Origin: an uncultured Amylibacter sp.
Lineage (GTDB): Bacteria > Pseudomonadota > Alphaproteobacteria > Rhodobacterales > Rhodobacteraceae
Length of the DNA stretch: 64,000 nucleotides
Reading direction: 5' to 3'
Assembly: GCA_947497475.1 (NCBI GenBank)
Contig: CANMGS010000001.1
Coordinates: 1,385,747-1,449,746 of the forward strand
Shown here: in pieces, positions 35,860 through 46,233 of the stretch
Numbering within the stretch: position 1 is the first letter of the stretch
Layout of the letters: every line of letters starts with the position of its first letter
Notes under the pieces: generated by a model
What the model saw: the letters and a program-made list of their open reading frames with translations, nothing else
What the model was told of the DNA's origin: nothing
The model's database searches: none
Translations under genes and position numbers: made by a program

Positions 35860-36196
35860 CCAAACCTCTTACTATAAAGGGATTGCAGCAGAAGATATCG
35901 TTACATCTCACTATAAACAGCTTGGATATCTGTTGAAAGAAACACGATACAAATCAGCATATGGTGAGATTGATTTGATTCTTATGGGACAAAATGAATG
36001 GGTGTTTGTTGAGGTGAAATGCAGCAAAACCTTTACGGCTGCGGCTGAACGTATTTTACCAAGACAGGTTCAACGCATATATGCGGCTGCACAAGATTAC
36101 CTTTCGGACATGGCAGGGGATGTGGATTGCCGGTTTGATGCGGCATTAGTGGATGGTAGCGGTCGCGTAGAGGTGATCGAAAACGCATTTCTCTAA
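35852..36196 (+). CDS. yraN: YraN / UPF0102 family protein
   Basis: A 114-aa protein with the nuclease-like fold of UPF0102: A-D--LGY-ll--------GEIDLI pattern (YGEIDLILMGQ) and FVEVKCSKT. The E-D-ExK-type residues suggest a restriction-endonuclease-like fold; no activity is established for it. It follows rsmI with an overlap, as in many bacteria. Confidence 0.9.
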   Translation: MANQTSYYKGIAAEDIVTSHYKQLGYLLKETRYKSAYGEIDLILMGQNEWVFVEVKCSKTFTAAAERILPRQVQRIYAAAQDYLSDMAGDVDCRFDAALVDGSGRVEVIENAFL

Positions 36197-36252
36197 TTGC
36201 AACTCTGGTCGCGCTGGGCCATGAATGGGTAAATTAGAAATTAGGTGAACAT

Positions 36253-37191
36253 ATGTCTCTTAAAGTAGCCATCCAAATGGACCCGATTGAACCGATTGAT
36301 ATCAATGCGGACAGCACGTTTCACATTATGGTGGAAGCACAAAAACGCGGCCATGAACTCTTTTATTATACGCCAGATAGATTGTCTTATCAGCAAGGCA
36401 AAGTCACGGCCAAAGGTTGGTCTGTTGAAGTACGCCGCGAAGAGGGTAATCATTTTACATTGGGTGAATTTCAGGAAATTGATCTGAGCACACAAGATGT
36501 GGTTTGGCTGCGCCAAGATCCACCGTTTGATATGGGGTACATCACGACCACGCATATCTTGGATATGATCCACCCTGATACATTGGTGGTAAACGATCCG
36601 ACTTGGGTGCGGAATTACCCTGAGAAGCTGTTGGTTTTGGATTTTCCTGATCTCACGCCACCCACGACGATTTCGCGTGATCTGGATACTTTGAAAGCTT
36701 TTAAAGAAGAGCATGGCGATATTATTTTGAAACCGCTTTATGGCAACGGTGGTGCGGGGGTGTTCCGTTTGGGGCCAGATGATAAGAACCTAAATTCGCT
36801 GCATGAGCTTTTTGCGGGGATCAACCGCGAGCCATTAATTGCACAGAAATTTCTGCCTGATGTGAGTAAGGGCGATAAGCGCGTGATTTTGGTGGATGGA
36901 TATCCCGTTGGGGCTATCAATCGTGTGCCTGCTAAAGGCGAGACGCGATCCAATATGCATGTGGGCGGACGCCCTGAAAAGGTGGCGTTGGATGAACGTG
37001 ATTTGGAGATTTGTGAACGTATCGGGCCATTGCTGCGCGAAAAAGGTCAGATTTTTGTAGGTATCGATGTCATTGGCGGCAATTTAACCGAGATCAATGT
37101 GACATCACCAACAGGTATTCAAGAATTGGAACGCTTTGATGGCGTGAATGTTGCTGAGAAAATCTGGGAAGCGATTGAAGCAAAGCGTTAA
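36253..37191 (+). CDS. gshB: Glutathione synthetase
   Basis: Joins gamma-glutamylcysteine and glycine using ATP, 312 aa. ATP-grasp segments are present: [42 protein letters not shown] and [25 protein letters not shown] precedes the ATG. Its end overlaps that of comM on the other strand by four bases. Confidence 0.97.
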   Translation: MSLKVAIQMDPIEPIDINADSTFHIMVEAQKRGHELFYYTPDRLSYQQGKVTAKGWSVEVRREEGNHFTLGEFQEIDLSTQDVVWLRQDPPFDMGYITTTHILDMIHPDTLVVNDPTWVRNYPEKLLVLDFPDLTPPTTISRDLDTLKAFKEEHGDIILKPLYGNGGAGVFRLGPDDKNLNSLHELFAGINREPLIAQKFLPDVSKGDKRVILVDGYPVGAINRVPAKGETRSNMHVGGRPEKVALDERDLEICERIGPLLREKGQIFVGIDVIGGNLTEINVTSPTGIQELERFDGVNVAEKIWEAIEAKR

Positions 37192-38699
37192 ATATTTGCG
37201 CTGACCAATCTGTAACTGACTGCCTCTGCGATGTGGGGGCGGCGGACATCTGCATCTCCTTCTAAATCTGCGATTGTGCGTGAGACCCGTAAGACGCGGT
37301 GATAGCCACGTGCAGTCATGCGGTATTTGTCTGCGACTTTTGATAGGAGGTCTGCACCCTCTGTATCGGGTGTAGCGACGGCTTCTAGCACTTCTCCTTC
37401 GGCGTCCGTGTTTAAGGAAACATCAGGAATGTCTTTGTAACGTTCTGTTTGAATATCGCGGGCAGTTGCGACGCGTTTAGCGATATCTGCGCTGCCCTCT
37501 TTGGGTTGTTCTAGGGATAGGTCTTGTAATGTGACGGGTGGAACCTCTACGCGTAAATCGAAACGGTCCATGAGGGGGCCAGAGACACGCCCCAAATAAT
37601 CTTGACCGCATTGGGGAACGCGGGCGCAGGCACGTGCTGGATCTGCGAGATAGCCGCAACGGCAGGGATTGGCGGCGCTGATGAGCATGAATTTGCAGGG
37701 GTATTTTACGTGGGCGTTGGCGCGGGCGACCATGACGTTTCCGTTTTCTACGGGTTGGCGGAGGGTTTCCAAGACTTGACGGGAGAATTCGGGGAGTTCG
37801 TCTAAGAATAATACACCGTTATGGGCCAATGAGATTTCACCAGGTTTGGCGCCACGCCCACCGCCTACAATAGCAGCCATAGATGCTGTGTGGTGTGGAT
37901 CGCGAAAGGGGCGGGTTTTGGATATGCCACCTTCTGATAAAAGTCCCGCTAATGAATGGATCATTGAGGTTTCCAATGCTTCTTGGGCATTGAGTGCAGG
38001 CAGTATGCTGGGTATGCGTGAGGCCATCATAGATTTGCCAGAACCAGGAGAACCGACCATAAACAGATGGTGCCGCCCTGCGGCGGCTATTTCTAGCGCG
38101 CGTTTGGCACGCTCTTGGCCTTTGACGTCTTTTAGGTCGCGTTCTTCTGCATCTTTGGTGACTTCACCTGGTTCTGCGCTTTTCAAGATTTGTTTGCCAT
38201 TGAAGTGGTTCATGACTTGTAAAAGAGTTGCAGGCGCAATGACATTAACGGAACCAACCCAAGCGGCCTCTGCACCGCAGTCTTTGGGGCAGATCAAATC
38301 GCAAGAGGCCTCCGCAGCGGCGAGAGCTGCGGGGAGGGCGCCGATCACGGGGATGAGTTTGCCATCAAGCGAGAGTTCGCCCAACGCGACTTGTCTGGAG
38401 ACCTCATCGTTTGGGATGACTTCCATCGCTGCCAAAAGAGATAGAGCGATAGGAAGGTCAAAATGAGAACCTTCTTTGGGTAGGTCTGCAGGGGATAGAT
38501 TTACGGTTATGCGTTTTGAAGGCAGAGCGAGTGCCATTGATGTTAGGGCGGCGCGCACACGTTCTTTGGCTTCTGAAACAGCTTTATCTGGTAGCCCGAC
38601 GATATTAAATGCAGGGAGGCCCGAGGAAAGGGAGCATTGCACCTCTATGAGCCGCGCTTCAACACCTATGAATGCAACTGTATAAGCACGTGTGACCAT
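37188..38699 (-). CDS. comM: ComM/YifB family Mg-chelatase-like ATPase
   Basis: AAA+ helicase of 503 aa that drives branch migration during integration of transformed DNA. N-terminal ChlI-type domain ([24 protein letters not shown] region), Walker A GSPGSGKS, Walker [10 protein letters not shown], a Cys cluster [19 protein letters not shown], and the C-terminal helical domain [19 protein letters not shown]. Presence of comM suggests, but does not prove, natural competence. Confidence 0.95.
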   Translation of the reverse strand: MVTRAYTVAFIGVEARLIEVQCSLSSGLPAFNIVGLPDKAVSEAKERVRAALTSMALALPSKRITVNLSPADLPKEGSHFDLPIALSLLAAMEVIPNDEVSRQVALGELSLDGKLIPVIGALPAALAAAEASCDLICPKDCGAEAAWVGSVNVIAPATLLQVMNHFNGKQILKSAEPGEVTKDAEERDLKDVKGQERAKRALEIAAAGRHHLFMVGSPGSGKSMMASRIPSILPALNAQEALETSMIHSLAGLLSEGGISKTRPFRDPHHTASMAAIVGGGRGAKPGEISLAHNGVLFLDELPEFSRQVLETLRQPVENGNVMVARANAHVKYPCKFMLISAANPCRCGYLADPARACARVPQCGQDYLGRVSGPLMDRFDLRVEVPPVTLQDLSLEQPKEGSADIAKRVATARDIQTERYKDIPDVSLNTDAEGEVLEAVATPDTEGADLLSKVADKYRMTARGYHRVLRVSRTIADLEGDADVRRPHIAEAVSYRLVSANI

Positions 38700-38745
38700 A
38701 GTTTTCCCCTGCTATAAGTTGGTTAACAGCTAGCAGAGGAATGGT

Positions 38746-39615
38746 TTATTTTTGGTAAATTTCCATAAAAGCAGGAAAAGCTTCCGCATCTGCTACAGTT
38801 TTATCGCGGCAGAATGTATTGCAGAAGCCGAAGGTGCGCCCATCCAATTCTAAGAAATCGGTGACTGCTTTACCTGAGTAGGGGCATTCCGCGTTTTCTG
38901 ATGGGCCTGCATTAACGGGGGTTGCTGGTAAGCGTTCGGGGCCTGTCCATTCGCCTTCGGGTAAATCTTTATCGTATCCTGGCTGGGTGTAATTTTGAGC
39001 ATACCCCATCGCGCGCCAGCGGCGAAAAGCTGGGTCGGCAAGATGTGCGTTTATATAGGCGTCGGATACTTCATTGCGTGGCAGGTTGAAAGTCGCAAAA
39101 CGTGTTGCCACAGGAGCATAGAAAGCATCTGCGATTGTATAATTGCCGAACAGCCATGGGCCGTTAGCACCATATGCTTCGCGAGCGACAGACCATAGAT
39201 CTTCGATCCTTGTTGTATCTTTTAGAACTGCATCCGATGGGGAAAATGTTGGGTAGTGTCGGCGCAGGTTCATTGTGCAATCAGTACGTAGATTGACGAA
39301 TGATGAATGCATTTCGGCAACGAAATTACGTGCCATTGCGCGCGCTGCAGGGTCGGCTGGCCACATACCAGCTTCTGGATGGCGTTCCGCCAAAGTTTCT
39401 GCCATTGCGAGCGTGTCTTGTACGACGATGCCGTCAAATTTCATCGCAGGCACAAGGCGTGATGGTTTGAAACCCTCCAACATTTTATAGAATTCATCTG
39501 ATTTCATACGCGCCCAATGTGTTTTCACAGGCAGGTTGAATTTTTCGAATAACAGCCAACCGCGTAGCGACCAGCTGGAATATATATAGTCCCCAAGGGC
39601 GAGTTCATAAGTCAT
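38746..39615 (-). CDS. Glutathione S-transferase with Cys-rich YHS-like C-terminal extension
   Basis: Residues 1-210 are a GST: thioredoxin-like part with SSWSLRGW near residue 13, then the all-helical domain with WLFGNYTIADAFYAP. The usual cis-Pro segment is RLVPAM. After a linker rich in Pro and Gly, residues 240-289 form a small domain with Cys244 in CPYSGK, and Cys265 and Cys269 in FCNTFCRD, resembling metal-binding YHS/TRASH domains. The fused tail may bind a metal or mediate contact. Substrate unknown. Confidence 0.82.
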   Translation of the reverse strand: MTYELALGDYIYSSWSLRGWLLFEKFNLPVKTHWARMKSDEFYKMLEGFKPSRLVPAMKFDGIVVQDTLAMAETLAERHPEAGMWPADPAARAMARNFVAEMHSSFVNLRTDCTMNLRRHYPTFSPSDAVLKDTTRIEDLWSVAREAYGANGPWLFGNYTIADAFYAPVATRFATFNLPRNEVSDAYINAHLADPAFRRWRAMGYAQNYTQPGYDKDLPEGEWTGPERLPATPVNAGPSENAECPYSGKAVTDFLELDGRTFGFCNTFCRDKTVADAEAFPAFMEIYQK

Positions 39616-39672
39616 GCAAGGAGTATGCTTAGGTTTAAAGGAAATGCAAAACGCGATTTGTGAAGGGGGGTA

Positions 39673-40254
39673 TCACGGTTTGTGATTAACGCCTGCGATG
39701 CGCCATGTGTCATCGCCTAAATGGTCAAGCTTTGTGACTGAAAGATTGTCGATCTGAAAACTTGTGGCGGCTTGCGCAGTCATTCCGCCCGCAATTTGGA
39801 TTTGCGTAAGGATGACACCGTAATGAGCCACGACGATAACATCACGACCTTTGTGTGTTTGGACAAGATTGGCAACTTCTTTGCTTACGCGGTTTGACAA
39901 TTGGTTCCAACTCTCACCATTTGGAGTGCTGTGATCCCCAGGGTTTTCCCAGAATGTGCGCAAGTATTTTTGTTGATCAGGTGGGATATCGTTGAAGTGC
40001 ATATCTTCCCAATCACCGAAATGTAGTTCACGGATGCCAGCATTATGAGACAGACGTTCGCGCCCAATACTTAAGGCGTCGGCGGTGTTGATGCAGCGAA
40101 TAAGATCTGAAGAGATAACTAGGGCATCTTTTGGCAGATGATCATTGAGGCGTGCAATTTGATCTGTGTTGGAAAGGTCTGCGGAGACATCTGTCCAACC
40201 TATCATGGTCTTTTTGTGTGTTGGGCCGTGGCGAACCCACCAGAATTGAGTCAT
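39673..40254 (-). CDS. Histidine phosphatase, probable alpha-ribazole phosphatase (CobC)
   Basis: A 193-aa phosphatase with the catalytic WVRHGPTHK near the N-terminus, ELHFGDWEDM and the second His in VVAHYGVIL. The stop of cobU upstream overlaps its start by four bases, and in that setting the likely substrate is alpha-ribazole 5'-phosphate in cobalamin synthesis. On sequence alone it could be another broad phosphatase, so the symbol is left empty. Confidence 0.78.
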   Translation of the reverse strand: MTQFWWVRHGPTHKKTMIGWTDVSADLSNTDQIARLNDHLPKDALVISSDLIRCINTADALSIGRERLSHNAGIRELHFGDWEDMHFNDIPPDQQKYLRTFWENPGDHSTPNGESWNQLSNRVSKEVANLVQTHKGRDVIVVAHYGVILTQIQIAGGMTAQAATSFQIDNLSVTKLDHLGDDTWRIAGVNHKP

Positions 40255-40793
40255 GTTTTTACCTGTGGGAGTTGACCTTTTAGGGCCAATGGAAGCCCTG
40301 CTGTGACGAGAACTACAAGATCACATATGCTTGCGAGTTCTTGGTTCAATTCACCCTGTGCTTGGCGAAATTGGCGGGCGAGCTTGTTATCTGGAACCAC
40401 ACCCTGACCGACTTCGTTTGTGACTATAACAACGGGGCCTTTTGCGGTTTTTAGACCGTTTAACAGTTGCACTTTCTCTGTGTTTAAATCAGCTTCATTT
40501 AGCAGCATGTTGGAGAGCCATAATGTGGCACAATCCAATAAGGTTACGTGGTTAGCATCAATTTTTTTCAGAGCGCCCCATGGCTTGAAGGGGGCTTCGT
40601 ATGTATCCCAATCGGCACCGCGCTGGGCTTTGTGTTTCACCACCTTATCACGCATTTCATCGTCGAACGCTTGGGCTGTCGCAATATAACTGCGCGGCTG
40701 CCCAGATGCTATGATTAGTTTTTCTGCGTAAACAGATTTACCAGAAGCGGCACCGCCGATCACCATGGTTAATTTTGGAAGTTTTAAAGTCAT
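40251..40793 (-). CDS. cobU: Adenosylcobinamide kinase / guanylyltransferase
   Basis: CobU/CobP (180 aa) phosphorylates adenosylcobinamide and adds GMP. Motifs: Walker A VIGGAASGKSVYAE, SYIATAQAFDDEM, the His of HKAQRGADW that carries GMP, LLDCATLWLSNML and VTNEVGQGVVPDN. I start at 40793 (MTLKLPKLTMVIGG); an ATG at 40826 is also possible. Divergent from rpoH. Confidence 0.93.
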   Translation of the reverse strand: MTLKLPKLTMVIGGAASGKSVYAEKLIIASGQPRSYIATAQAFDDEMRDKVVKHKAQRGADWDTYEAPFKPWGALKKIDANHVTLLDCATLWLSNMLLNEADLNTEKVQLLNGLKTAKGPVVIVTNEVGQGVVPDNKLARQFRQAQGELNQELASICDLVVLVTAGLPLALKGQLPQVKT

Positions 40794-40878
40794 TTCAGCC
40801 CGAAGTGATCCAAATGTGAGTCTCATCCGTATTAAGTCACATATAAGCAAAAAACCAGTTGTTTGGTGAGAGGATATT

Positions 40879-41763
40879 ATGTCGACTGATGCGCCACATG
40901 GAATAACCATTACAAAACGTGCGATGAAAGCAGAGCTTTTAGATGCTGAAACGGAATATGCTTTGGCTATTGCATGGCGCGATGATCGTGATGAAAAATC
41001 TTTGCATCGTTTGATCAATGCTTACATGCGTTTGGCTGTATCAATGGCGATGAAATTTAAGCGCTATTCCGTATCACAACAAGATTTGATCCAAGAAGCT
41101 GGGATTGGTTTGATGAAAGCCGCAGAAAAGTTCGATCCTGACCGTGGGTTCCGTTTTTCGACATATGCGCAATGGTGGATCAAAGCGTCTATCCAAGATT
41201 TTGTGATGCGGAATTGGTCTATGGTTCGCACAGGCTCAACGACTTCGCAAAAATCGCTGTTTTTCAATCTAAAGCGGGTACAGGCAAAGATTGAGCGTGA
41301 AGCGCAACAAAGTGGTGTGCAATTAGATCGCGCAGAGTTGGATGAGTTAATTGCCCAAGAGATTGGTGTGCCGTTGCGTGATGTGGAAATGATGCAGGGG
41401 CGTATGTCTGGGTCTGACTTTTCGTTGAATGCACCACAAGCAACAGATGAAGACGCACGTGAATGGATGGATACGCTTGAGGATCCAAACCCGCAGTCCG
41501 CAGAAGTTGTGGAGCGTGAGCATGATTTGAATAAGATGCGCGACTGGATCACGGATGCGATGAGCGCTTTGAATGATCGCGAGAAATATATCATTGCGCA
41601 GCGCAAGTTGATGGATGAACCACGCACACTTGAAGGCATCGGTCTGGAGCTGAAGTTATCCAAAGAACGTATTCGCCAAATTGAGGCCGTTGCGTTGGAA
41701 AAACTGCGTAAGCGGTTGGAAAATAATGCGGGCAAGGCTGCACGTGCTTTGGTGATGGCATAA
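40879..41763 (+). CDS. rpoH: RNA polymerase sigma-32 factor RpoH
   Basis: Heat-shock and stress sigma factor of 294 aa. Region 2 is seen in DLIQEAGIGLMKAAEKFDP and FSTYAQWWIKASIQDFVMRNWS, followed by the RpoH box QKSLFFNLKR, and region 4 in TLEGIGLELKLSKERIRQIE. Alphaproteobacteria often carry several RpoH copies; this one may be the RpoHII type linked to oxidative stress, but the sequence alone does not settle this. Confidence 0.93.
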   Translation: MSTDAPHGITITKRAMKAELLDAETEYALAIAWRDDRDEKSLHRLINAYMRLAVSMAMKFKRYSVSQQDLIQEAGIGLMKAAEKFDPDRGFRFSTYAQWWIKASIQDFVMRNWSMVRTGSTTSQKSLFFNLKRVQAKIEREAQQSGVQLDRAELDELIAQEIGVPLRDVEMMQGRMSGSDFSLNAPQATDEDAREWMDTLEDPNPQSAEVVEREHDLNKMRDWITDAMSALNDREKYIIAQRKLMDEPRTLEGIGLELKLSKERIRQIEAVALEKLRKRLENNAGKAARALVMA

Positions 41764-41826
41764 TTTAGCGACCTTGCACCTTTTAGATAGCGTCTCTACA
41801 TATGTTCCAAGTGAAATTGGAATGGA

Positions 41827-43032
41827 ATGTTGCCCATGTTGGCAGGTCGTAAAATCCTATTGATTATCGGGGGTGGTATTGCCGCCTATAAAAGTCTTGA
41901 TCTGATCCGTCGGTTTAAAGAGCGCGGCGCAACGGTTGTGCCCGTTTTGACCAAAGGTGGTGCAGAATTTGTAACGCCTTTGTCCGTTACCGCCTTGGCT
42001 GGCGAAAAGCTGTATAGTGATTTGTTTGATTTGGGTGATGAAGCTGAAATGGGTCACATCCAATTGTCCCGTGCTGCTGATTTGGCTGTGGTTGCGCCTG
42101 CGACGGCTGATTTGATGGGAAAGATGGCCAGTGGTCAGGCTAATGATTTGGCAACGACTTTATTAATGGCGACTGACAAACGTGTGTTGATTGCACCTGC
42201 TATGAATGTTCGGATGTGGGATCATGCCTCTACTCAGGCGAATGCGGAACAGTTGAAAAAAGATGGCGTTCTGTTTGTTGGGCCGAATGATGGTAATATG
42301 GCTTGTGGTGAATTTGGGCCGGGGCGGATGGCTGAACCTATGGAAATTGTGGAAGCTGTTGAAGATATATTGCTGAATGGACCTTTGAAGGGGCGTCATA
42401 TTGTTGTGACGTCTGGGCCAACACATGAACCAATCGATCCAGTGCGCTATATTGCGAACCGTTCATCTGGGGCGCAAGGGACTGCGATTGCAAATGCTTT
42501 GGCAGGACTTGGAGCGACTGTGACTTTTGTAACGGGCCCTGCGCGCCACCCTTGGCCAAGTGGATGTAAGATTGTGCCTGTGGAAACAGCCGATGAAATG
42601 ATGGCGGCTGTAGATGCGGCTTTACCAGTAGATGCAGCAGTGTTTGCAGCGGCTGTTGCGGATTGGAAAGTGGCATGTGCATCAGATAAGAAAATCAAAA
42701 AGACCAAAGATGGATTGCCAGAACTGAGTTTTGTTGAAAATCCAGATATTTTGCGGACTGTTTCGCAATTGAAAAAGAACCGTCCTGAATTGGTTGTGGG
42801 CTTTGCCGCAGAAACCAATGATGTACTGGGCAATGCCACAGCAAAGCGGAAACGCAAAGGCTGTGATTGGATCGTTGCCAATGATGTTTCCCCTGAAACT
42901 GGAATTATGGGTGGCGACGAGAATGACGTGACGCTGATTTCAGATGATGGTGCAGACAACTGGCCGCGTATGAGCAAAGAAGAAGTGGCGCATCAATTGG
43001 CCGATAAGATTGCCGAGACTTTAAAAGGATAA
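41827..43032 (+). CDS. coaBC: Phosphopantothenoylcysteine decarboxylase / synthetase
   Basis: Bifunctional coenzyme A enzyme of 401 aa. The flavin-dependent CoaC part has [26 protein letters not shown] and the active Cys in [12 protein letters not shown]-like [10 protein letters not shown]. The CoaB part has [21 protein letters not shown] and the CTP-binding [10 protein letters not shown] second ATG nine bases inside is an alternative start. It is followed two bases later by dut, a frequent pairing. Confidence 0.96.
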   Translation: MLPMLAGRKILLIIGGGIAAYKSLDLIRRFKERGATVVPVLTKGGAEFVTPLSVTALAGEKLYSDLFDLGDEAEMGHIQLSRAADLAVVAPATADLMGKMASGQANDLATTLLMATDKRVLIAPAMNVRMWDHASTQANAEQLKKDGVLFVGPNDGNMACGEFGPGRMAEPMEIVEAVEDILLNGPLKGRHIVVTSGPTHEPIDPVRYIANRSSGAQGTAIANALAGLGATVTFVTGPARHPWPSGCKIVPVETADEMMAAVDAALPVDAAVFAAAVADWKVACASDKKIKKTKDGLPELSFVENPDILRTVSQLKKNRPELVVGFAAETNDVLGNATAKRKRKGCDWIVANDVSPETGIMGGDENDVTLISDDGADNWPRMSKEEVAHQLADKIAETLKG

Positions 43033-43033
43033 G

Positions 43034-43507
43034 ATGGTGTCTGATATCAACGTGAATGTGATGCGTGTGGCAGGTTCTGATCCTGCGATTGAAATGCCTG
43101 AATATGAAACAGCAGGGGCTGCTGGTATGGATTTGCGCGCAAACTTTAAGGATGATTTGCGTGGTTCTGGTGTCGTTTTAAACACGGGCGAACGAGCATT
43201 GATCCCAACAGGTTTGGCTTTTGCTTTGCCATTTGGATATGAAGCGCAAGTGCGTCCACGCTCTGGGTTGGCATTGAAAAAAGGTGTTGCTTTAGTCAAC
43301 AGCCCTGGCACGATTGACTGTGATTACCGTGGTGAGGTTGGAGTGATTATCATCAATCATGGTGCTGAAGCGTTTGAAATAAACCATGGTGATCGCATTG
43401 CCCAAGTTTTATTTGCGCCTGTCACACGCGGCAGATTTACGGTTGTAGGTGATTTGGATGAAACCGACCGTGGCGCGGGTGGTTTTGGGTCTACGGGCCA
43501 AGGATAA
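43034..43507 (+). CDS. dut: dUTP diphosphatase
   Basis: Hydrolyses dUTP to dUMP, keeping uracil out of DNA. The 157-aa trimeric-type enzyme shows the five motifs: [35 protein letters not shown] and the C-terminal [10 protein letters not shown]. Directly followed by the moeB-like gene with no gap. Confidence 0.97.
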   Translation: MVSDINVNVMRVAGSDPAIEMPEYETAGAAGMDLRANFKDDLRGSGVVLNTGERALIPTGLAFALPFGYEAQVRPRSGLALKKGVALVNSPGTIDCDYRGEVGVIIINHGAEAFEINHGDRIAQVLFAPVTRGRFTVVGDLDETDRGAGGFGSTGQG

Positions 43508-44404
43508 ATGGAGATATTCGGCGTAACATTTAGCCCAGAACGACTGCAGTTCATTGTGATGATGGTACTGTTGTTAGCAGTTCTACTTTATGTACGTATG
43601 TTGAAAAAAATCCGACAAAAGCCAAAAGATCAAACTATTACTAAATCCCCTGATGGGGAGATGTCTGATACTGAATTGGACCGATATGCGCGCCATATCG
43701 TGCTGCGCGAATTGGGTGGCGCTGGACAGCAAAGATTACGCAAAGCGAAGGTTTTGGTGGTAGGGGCTGGTGGGCTTGGATCCCCTGTTTTGCAATACCT
43801 TGCCGCGGCAGGCGTTGGAACGATTGGGGTGATTGATGATGATCATGTCAGCCTATCTAATTTACAACGCCAAGTACTGTTCGATGAAGAACAGTTGGAT
43901 ATGCCGAAGGTTTTTGCCGCTCAAATCAAGTTGATAGCTTTGAACCCACATATCGAAATATACCCGTATAACCGCCGTCTTGATGCTGATAATGCAGAAG
44001 CATTGGTTGCAGATTACGATTTGGTTTTGGATGGAACAGATAGTTTTAAAACACGTAGCTTGGTGAACCAAGCGTGTGTTGCTCAATCCACGCCGTTGAT
44101 ATCTGGTGCGATTACGCAATGGGAAGGACAGGTGACATTGTTTGATCCTGCGAATGGGACACCCTGTTATGCGTGTTTATTTCCAGAGGAGCCAGCGGAT
44201 GGTTTGGCGCCTAGTTGCGCAGAAGCGGGTGTTGTTGGTGCATTACCTGGAATTATTGGATCAATTATGGCAGCAGAAGCGATCAAACATATCACAGGTG
44301 CAGGACAAACATTGTCTAGTGAGATGCTGATATTCGATGCGCTTTATGGCGAAACGCGTAAAATCAATCTTCAGAAAACCGAAAATTGTAAAATCTGTTC
44401 TTAA
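43508..44404 (+). CDS. moeB: MoeB/ThiF-type adenylyltransferase with N-terminal membrane anchor
   Basis: E1-like enzyme that adenylates the C-terminal glycine of a sulfur carrier such as MoaD or ThiS. The catalytic domain starts near residue 50 (RYARHIVLRELGGAGQQ), with ATP-binding GAGGLGSPVLQYLA, the catalytic DDDHVSLSNLQRQ and Zn-binding CYAC and CKIC at the end. Residues 14-30 form a hydrophobic helix, so the enzyme seems anchored to the membrane. No rhodanese domain follows. It shares an operon with coaBC and dut. Confidence 0.88.
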   Translation: MEIFGVTFSPERLQFIVMMVLLLAVLLYVRMLKKIRQKPKDQTITKSPDGEMSDTELDRYARHIVLRELGGAGQQRLRKAKVLVVGAGGLGSPVLQYLAAAGVGTIGVIDDDHVSLSNLQRQVLFDEEQLDMPKVFAAQIKLIALNPHIEIYPYNRRLDADNAEALVADYDLVLDGTDSFKTRSLVNQACVAQSTPLISGAITQWEGQVTLFDPANGTPCYACLFPEEPADGLAPSCAEAGVVGALPGIIGSIMAAEAIKHITGAGQTLSSEMLIFDALYGETRKINLQKTENCKICS

Positions 44405-45384
44405 CGTTGTGGGATAATTTGATCAGGTGGGCGATGACCCAGTTCAAACGTTTTGATATTTAATATCACTTTTTCACCCATATCTATGCGGGCTTCATTT
44501 GTGGCTGATGCCATATGTGGTAACATCATTACATTGTCTCGGTCACAGAGCTTTGGATTAACTTCAGATCCTTTTTCAAAAACATCTAACCCTGCACCCG
44601 CCAATTGGTCATTTTCTAACTGTTTAATTAAAGCCGCTTCATCAATCACTTGGCCACGGGCTGTGTTGATTAGGAACGCAGAGGGTTTCAGCAAAGCTAA
44701 ACGATCTGCATTTATCAAGTGATGTGTTTCAGGTGTATTGGGGCAATGAATTGAAAGAACGTCTGCCATTGGCAACATATCATCTAGGCTTTCGATATAG
44801 CTAGCATTTAAATTACGTTCGATTTCAGGATGTACAGGAGTGCGGTTATGATAAACGATATTCATGCCAAAGGCATTCGCACGACGTGCCACAGCCATAC
44901 CAACGCGACCCATGCCAATGATGGCTAGGGTTTTGTCGCCGACAGATGTTCCCAAGAAAGCCGATGGAGACCAACCTAACCATTTGCCAGATTGTAATGC
45001 CGCGGAGCCTTCTTTGAAGCGGCGCATCACCGTTAAGATAAGGGCTAATGTCATATCCGCAGAATCTTCTGATAATAACCCTGGCGAATTCGTGACCATG
45101 ATGCCACGTGCATCCGCAGCTTCAATGTCTATGTGGTCGTATCCAGATCCGTAATTCGCAATTAATTTCAACTGTTTACCTGCTTTGGAAAGCATGTCTG
45201 CATCAAGAGCATCATTTAATGTTGGGACTAGGACGTCAGCGCGTGAGAGTGCATCAGATAGTTGATCAGGCGTAAATGGGGTGTCATTTTTATTCAATTC
45301 TACATCGAATAATTCTGATAATCTGTTCTCGACGGCTTTTGGTAACCGTCGCGTCACGACAACACTTAGTTTTGAACTGGGCAT
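44401..45384 (-). CDS. D-2-hydroxyacid dehydrogenase, glyoxylate-reductase-like
   Basis: A 327-aa NAD(P)-dependent enzyme: GSGYDHIDIEAADARGI, cofactor loop IGMGRVGMAVARRA, catalytic Arg in NTARGQVID, Glu in VFEKGSEVNP and His in MLPHMASAT. The family reduces glyoxylate or hydroxypyruvate, among others. The NNRT-type residues after the cofactor loop (YHNR) favour NADPH. It converges with the moeB-like gene, overlapping by four bases. Confidence 0.88.
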   Translation of the reverse strand: MPSSKLSVVVTRRLPKAVENRLSELFDVELNKNDTPFTPDQLSDALSRADVLVPTLNDALDADMLSKAGKQLKLIANYGSGYDHIDIEAADARGIMVTNSPGLLSEDSADMTLALILTVMRRFKEGSAALQSGKWLGWSPSAFLGTSVGDKTLAIIGMGRVGMAVARRANAFGMNIVYHNRTPVHPEIERNLNASYIESLDDMLPMADVLSIHCPNTPETHHLINADRLALLKPSAFLINTARGQVIDEAALIKQLENDQLAGAGLDVFEKGSEVNPKLCDRDNVMMLPHMASATNEARIDMGEKVILNIKTFELGHRPPDQIIPQR

Positions 45385-45500
45385 GGTGCACCTATAGGGC
45401 TGGATTTTTCTATTTCATTCTGCCAAATTTTACCGCAAAGGGGCAAGGCGTAAACAACAGCCTTGTGAAAAAAACACAATAGCCCGAGCAGGCAATAAAA

Positions 45501-46013
45501 ATGGTGCGTAAAATAGTATTAAGAACCTTTTCAAGTATTTTAGCTGTTTGGCTAAGCTTTAGCACGGCTATTGTTTATGCCGAAGAACGTGGACCTGTTA
45601 CGAATTTACCTTTGCCTAGATTCGTTTCAATGAAAGCAAAAGAAGGTAATGTTCGGCGTGGCCCAAGTTTAACACACCGCATCGATTGGGTTTTTAAGCA
45701 TAATAACATGCCTCTTTTAATCACCGCAGAGTTTGGACATTGGCGCAGGGTACAAGACATGGAGGGCCAAGGTGGTTGGATGCACTATGCACTTTTGTCT
45801 GGTGTGCGTACTGTAATTGTTAAAACGGATCAGTTGGCGTTGCGATTGAAGCCAAATATAGCGTCAGCAACAGCTGTTTATGCAGAAGAGCGTGCCATCG
45901 CCAAATTAGAAGAATGTACGCTAGATTGGTGCGAAATATCATCAAATGGGCATAGCGGATGGGCTCCAAAAGCTGATATTTGGGGCGTATGGGACCATGA
46001 AATTCGCGAATAA
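45501..46013 (+). CDS. Exported SH3-domain protein
   Basis: A 170-aa protein with a signal segment (LAVWLSFSTAIVYA) and two bacterial SH3-like repeats, the first with GNVRRGPSLTHRIDWVF and GGWMHYALLSG, the second around SGWAPKADIWG. Such proteins bind peptidoglycan or periplasmic partners; none is known for this one. AGCAGG precedes the ATG. Confidence 0.78.
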   Translation: MVRKIVLRTFSSILAVWLSFSTAIVYAEERGPVTNLPLPRFVSMKAKEGNVRRGPSLTHRIDWVFKHNNMPLLITAEFGHWRRVQDMEGQGGWMHYALLSGVRTVIVKTDQLALRLKPNIASATAVYAEERAIAKLEECTLDWCEISSNGHSGWAPKADIWGVWDHEIRE

Positions 46014-46183
46014 TACGTTTTCGAGATATTGCTAGTTACAAAATTTCACAGAAACACACGCGAGGGTGAATAGACGTGTTTTTACATCCGAATAAGCAGT
46101 GATTATATCTTCATTAAAGACGCAGCCAATAAGGTATTATCTCCCCTGATCTAGCTTGTTGGTTGTGCACTATCCTTAATATC

Positions 46184-46228
46184 CCAATGGTCGCCGCTCC
46201 TTTTCCCCTGAGGAGCGGTTGCTATTGG
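46184..46228. repeat. Imperfect inverted repeat after the M3 peptidase gene
   Basis: CCAATGGTCGCCGCTCC and GGAGCGGTTGCTATTGG can pair with a few mismatches; the core CCGCTCC/GGAGCGG is perfect. No T-tract lies on either strand, so it may stabilise an mRNA end rather than act as a strong terminator. Confidence 0.5.
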
Positions 46229-46233
46229 ATTGT

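Noticed and set aside
46014-46183. Possible gene between the SH3 protein and the M3 peptidase
   Set aside because: The stretch is short, stop-rich in all frames and holds no recognisable promoter; only the inverted repeat at its end is notable.
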